From Verrucomicrobiota bacterium (GTDB lineage Bacteria > Verrucomicrobiota > Kiritimatiellia > JAHIZV01), in assembly GCA_018814445.1 (NCBI GenBank), contig JAHIZV010000107.1, positions 1-44,006 on the forward strand: a DNA stretch of 44,006 nt. Reading direction: 5' to 3'. Position numbers and translations under genes: made by a program. Shown piece after piece: positions 42,089 to 44,006 of the stretch. Under the pieces are notes generated by a model that saw only the letters and a program-made list of their open reading frames with translations, searched no databases and was not told the origin of the DNA. Every line of letters starts with the position of its first letter. Position 1 is the first letter of the stretch.

Positions 42089-42774
42089 ACTCATACCGTT
42101 CCCTTCTGTTTGTAACTCTGTCTCTTCTTCTCTTCGCTCGCACCTCACACTGTGCACCCGACCAAACATCGTTCGTCATAGACGGCGCGGGCGGTTCGAG
42201 TTCCGGCGGAACGCTGGAGTTGCTTGATGCTTGCGGACAGGCGGGAGGCATCGAGCTTTCTTCATCAGGAAGCAAGTTCCTTCAAGGCGGTTTTCTCAAC
42301 ACGTTCAGTTTGCAGACCTCTTTGGATACCGACGGTGATGGGCTTGATGACGAGGCGGACCCAGATAACGACGATGATGGACTGGAAGACATCAGAGAGA
42401 TTTCGGGGTCCGCCTTTTCTCCCGTGACGCGAACAGGTCATAACGTGGCTGACAGTGACGGTGACGGAATGACGGACGGTCAGGAGTCGGTGGCGGGAAC
42501 GAATCCGCAGGACGAAGACTCGCTGCTGGGCGTGACCGTCACCTATGACAACGGCAACAATGAAGCCGACATCGAGTGGGATGGACGGGGTGGAAAGACG
42601 TACAAGGTCTACTACATGGACTCGCCGCACGAGGGTTTTGCTTCAGCCACGCATCTTGACGATGTGTCCGCACTTGGCGGGAGCGGGGACTGGATGGTCT
42701 CGCCGACGAACTACACGGACTTGAGTCTAACCACAGTCACACAGCGCTACTACTTCATAAAAGTCGAACCGTAA
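42085..42774 (+). CDS. Small secreted TSP3-repeat protein with shared C-terminal module
   Basis: The 229-residue product has a signal peptide (MNSYRSLLFVTLSLLLFARTSHC). After a Gly/Ser-rich part (about 30-75) come Asp-rich, calcium-binding TSP3-type repeats (LDTDGDGLDDEADPDNDDDGL and DSDGDGMTDGQESVAGTNP). The last 75 residues are the C-terminal beta module seen in four other proteins here: IEWDGRGGKTYKVYYMDSPHEGF to YYFIKVEP. With little else present, it is nearly a minimal carrier of that module. AAAGAG upstream is the ribosome site. Probably cell-surface or secreted; function unknown. Confidence 0.7.
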   Translation: MNSYRSLLFVTLSLLLFARTSHCAPDQTSFVIDGAGGSSSGGTLELLDACGQAGGIELSSSGSKFLQGGFLNTFSLQTSLDTDGDGLDDEADPDNDDDGLEDIREISGSAFSPVTRTGHNVADSDGDGMTDGQESVAGTNPQDEDSLLGVTVTYDNGNNEADIEWDGRGGKTYKVYYMDSPHEGFASATHLDDVSALGGSGDWMVSPTNYTDLSLTTVTQRYYFIKVEP

Positions 42775-42813
42775 CCGCGAATAGACACGAATACACACCA
42801 ATGGAGATTTCAC

Positions 42814-42945
42814 TGTCATTGCGAACTCAGAACTGCGACGACTTCACGTCGGTTGAAGGTGACGCAATCCAGCCATCATTAACACTGGATCGCTTCGCTT
42901 CCGGGGGGAAGGTGTGCTTCTGCGAATGTTCAGCTCGCGATGACA
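42814..42945. repeat. 132-base foldback element (TGTCATTGCGA...TCGCGATGACA)
   Basis: Outer arms TGTCATTGCGA (42814-42824) and TCGCGATGACA (42935-42945) pair at 10 of 11 positions. Inner arms GCAATCCAG (42864-42872) and CTGGATCGC (42885-42893) pair at 8 of 9. A half copy lies at 37566-37602. It lies in the 199-base gap before the last gene and is most likely a non-coding interspersed repeat. Confidence 0.55.
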
Positions 42946-42973
42946 GGTTATATGGCAACAGGGAGACAAGAAA

Positions 42974-43988
42974 ATGAACCGTACAGATTCACAACTCCTA
43001 ATCGTAATCCTAATCCTAATCCTAATCGGCGGCGTAGCCGCGCATGCCCAAGTTCCTGAACTCATCAACTATCAGGGACGCCTGGTGGATGGGGGTGCGT
43101 TGGTGAACGGGAACACGCAGATCGTCTTCCGTATTTACAACCAGTCGAGCGGGGGAAGTCCGCTCTGGCAGGAGACGCAGACGGTCGCGGCTGTGGATGG
43201 GTTGTTCTCAGCGCATATCGGGGCTTCGAATGATACGGCGGGTACGTTGAGTGACGTGCTCACGAACGCCTCTTGTTTCCTGGAGATCAAAGTAGGGACA
43301 ACCGTGATGGGTCCGCGCGAGCAGGTGCTTGCCGTGCCGTATTCTTTGCAGGCGGACGGGGTGCCGCCCGGTGCGATCAGTTCTGCGATGCTGGCTGATG
43401 GCGCAGTAACGGTGGATAAGATTGCCACGGGAGCGGTCACAGGCGACAAGATCGGCGATGTCGATAATCTGGCGATCAGCGGAACGCTCTCGGCGCGAAT
43501 CCTGGAAGTCGCCGGCGGAGGAGGCCAAGTGCTGCAGTTCGCGCAAGCAACCTCCGATGGAGGGCTTGTGCACGTCGACTCCGACGACCCGGGAGGTTTT
43601 GCGTATGGCGTCTGGGGAGACGGCTCGTTCATCTATCTGGCGAATGGCGATGGCGGACTGCACACCTACTCGGTAGACGGGGCGGGCAACCTGACCCATA
43701 TCGACTCCGACGACCAGGGAGATGATGCGTATGGCGTCTGGGGAGACGACTCATTCATCTACCTGGCAAATGGCTATGGAGGACTTCACACGTACTCGGT
43801 GGACGGGTCGGGCTACCTGACCCATATCGACTCCGACGATCAGGGAGGTTGCGCGTATGGCATATGGGGAGACGGCTCGTTCATCTATCTGGCCGACGGT
43901 AGTGGCGGGCTGCACACCTACTCGGTGGACGGGTCGGGCAACCTGACCCATATCGACTCCGATGACCAGGGAGGTTATGCGGATGGCG
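42974..43988 (+). CDS. Secreted tail-fibre-like/LVIVD-type repeat protein, 3' end missing
   Basis: About 338 codons are present. A signal peptide with an unusual core of alternating Leu and Ile (9-18) is followed by a beta domain (about 27-130) of the type INYQGRLVDGGALVNGNTQIVFRIY, LWQETQTVAAVDGLF and PYSLQADG, often found at the start of large PVC and Bacteroidota surface proteins. Then comes SSAMLADGAVTVDKIATGAV, a phage-fibre-like linker. From residue 200 a 42-residue repeat (HIDSDDQGG, AYGVWGDGSFIYLANG, GGLHTYSVDGSGNLT) is seen four times, the last cut short; these look like beta-propeller blades of the LVIVD kind. GGGAG eight bases before the ATG sets the start. The apparent stop (43994-43996) lies in adapter sequence, so the true gene continues beyond the window. 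Confidence 0.75.
42998..43027 (+). repeat. Hexanucleotide repeat (CTAATC)5 inside a signal-peptide coding region
   Basis: Five units, CTAATC, GTAATC, CTAATC, CTAATC and CTAATC, encode Leu-Ile, Val-Ile and three Leu-Ile pairs, making up the hydrophobic core of the signal peptide. Slippage by one unit would change the core by two residues without a frameshift. Confidence 0.8.
43571..43988 (+). repeat. 126-bp coding tandem repeats
   Basis: The same codon context (His in HxDSDD) recurs at 43571, 43697, 43823 and 43949, each exactly 126 bases apart, with high identity at DNA level. Three units are complete and the fourth is cut by the contig end, which explains why short-read assembly stopped here. 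Confidence 0.85.
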
Positions 43989-44006
43989 AGATCTGAAGAG
44001 CACACG
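43989..44006. other. Illumina adapter remnant at the contig end (artefact)
   Basis: AGATCTGAAGAGCACACG matches the start of the Illumina TruSeq adapter (AGATCGGAAGAGCACACG) at 17 of 18 bases. The repeat reading frame breaks at exactly this point. This is not biological sequence. Confidence 0.9.

Noticed and set aside
43571-43988. CRISPR-like periodicity of 126 bases
   Set aside because: The repeats are in one open frame, translate to a regular 42-residue unit and have no spacers.
43751-44005. A minus-strand frame starting MCSSDL at the right edge
   Set aside because: The first codons are read from the adapter sequence and the rest is the complement of the coding repeats.

Overview
The window looks like one end of a metagenome-assembled contig from a Gram-negative bacterium of the PVC group. 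Kiritimatiellota or a relative within Verrucomicrobiota is the best guess. This is inference from content: an exosortase with C-terminal sorting tags (IPTL-CTERM and PEP-CTERM), several large secreted proteins ending in thrombospondin-3-like Asp repeats plus a common C-terminal beta module, LamG and beta-helix proteins, and many carbohydrate-active enzymes. No rRNA, tRNA, CRISPR, transposase or phage gene was seen. The last 18 bases match an Illumina adapter at 17 of 18 positions, so the right edge is an assembly artefact.

Layout. 1-1805 (minus): the first 48 codons of a GH94 sugar phosphorylase behind a CehA/McbA-type PHP metallohydrolase. 1949-4246: a short exosortase of the XrtH type, a convergent membrane protein resembling the XrtH-associated protein, and a LamG protein ending in an IPTL-CTERM tag. 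4366-11728: a giant secreted C25-peptidase-like multidomain protein, a GH78 rhamnosidase-like protein, and a second LamG protein of the same build with a PEP-CTERM tag instead. 11944-19644: mostly housekeeping or regulatory genes (HD-domain protein, HrpB helicase, SGNH hydrolase, cupin, OmpR-type two-component pair, lipid-A N-terminal-domain protein, double-ACT protein). 19925-26571: a tightly packed run of four genes whose products all have signal peptides (nucleoside-phosphorylase-fold protein, TPR protein, alpha/beta hydrolase, carboxypeptidase-regulatory-like protein). 26892-29593: small Tat substrate, Na+/Ca2+ exchanger family protein, PPC-domain protein, HMA lipoprotein. 29694-42774: a beta-helix protein, a DUF4190/pseudopilin fusion, and two secreted starch enzymes (GH13 and GH57) sharing operator-like sites, then a small TSP3 protein. 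42974-end: a secreted protein with exact 126-bp tandem repeats, cut by the contig end.

How the genes may work together: extracellular GH13 and GH57 enzymes would open starch or glycogen; GH78 and GH94 point to use of other plant or algal glycans; the exosortase module would process and anchor surface LamG proteins. Many secreted proteins share a C-terminal beta module ending in Tyr-x-Ile/Val-basic-Val-Glu, which may be an outer-surface delivery signal.

The intergenic DNA is unusual. It holds heptad arrays (consensus NNNGAAC), strings of short-loop hairpins, a two-hairpin repeat whose two copies differ by a compensatory base pair, long palindromes and a shared ATACTAGTT motif. These are the least explained parts of the window. 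All family assignments come from reading motifs by eye; no database search was run.
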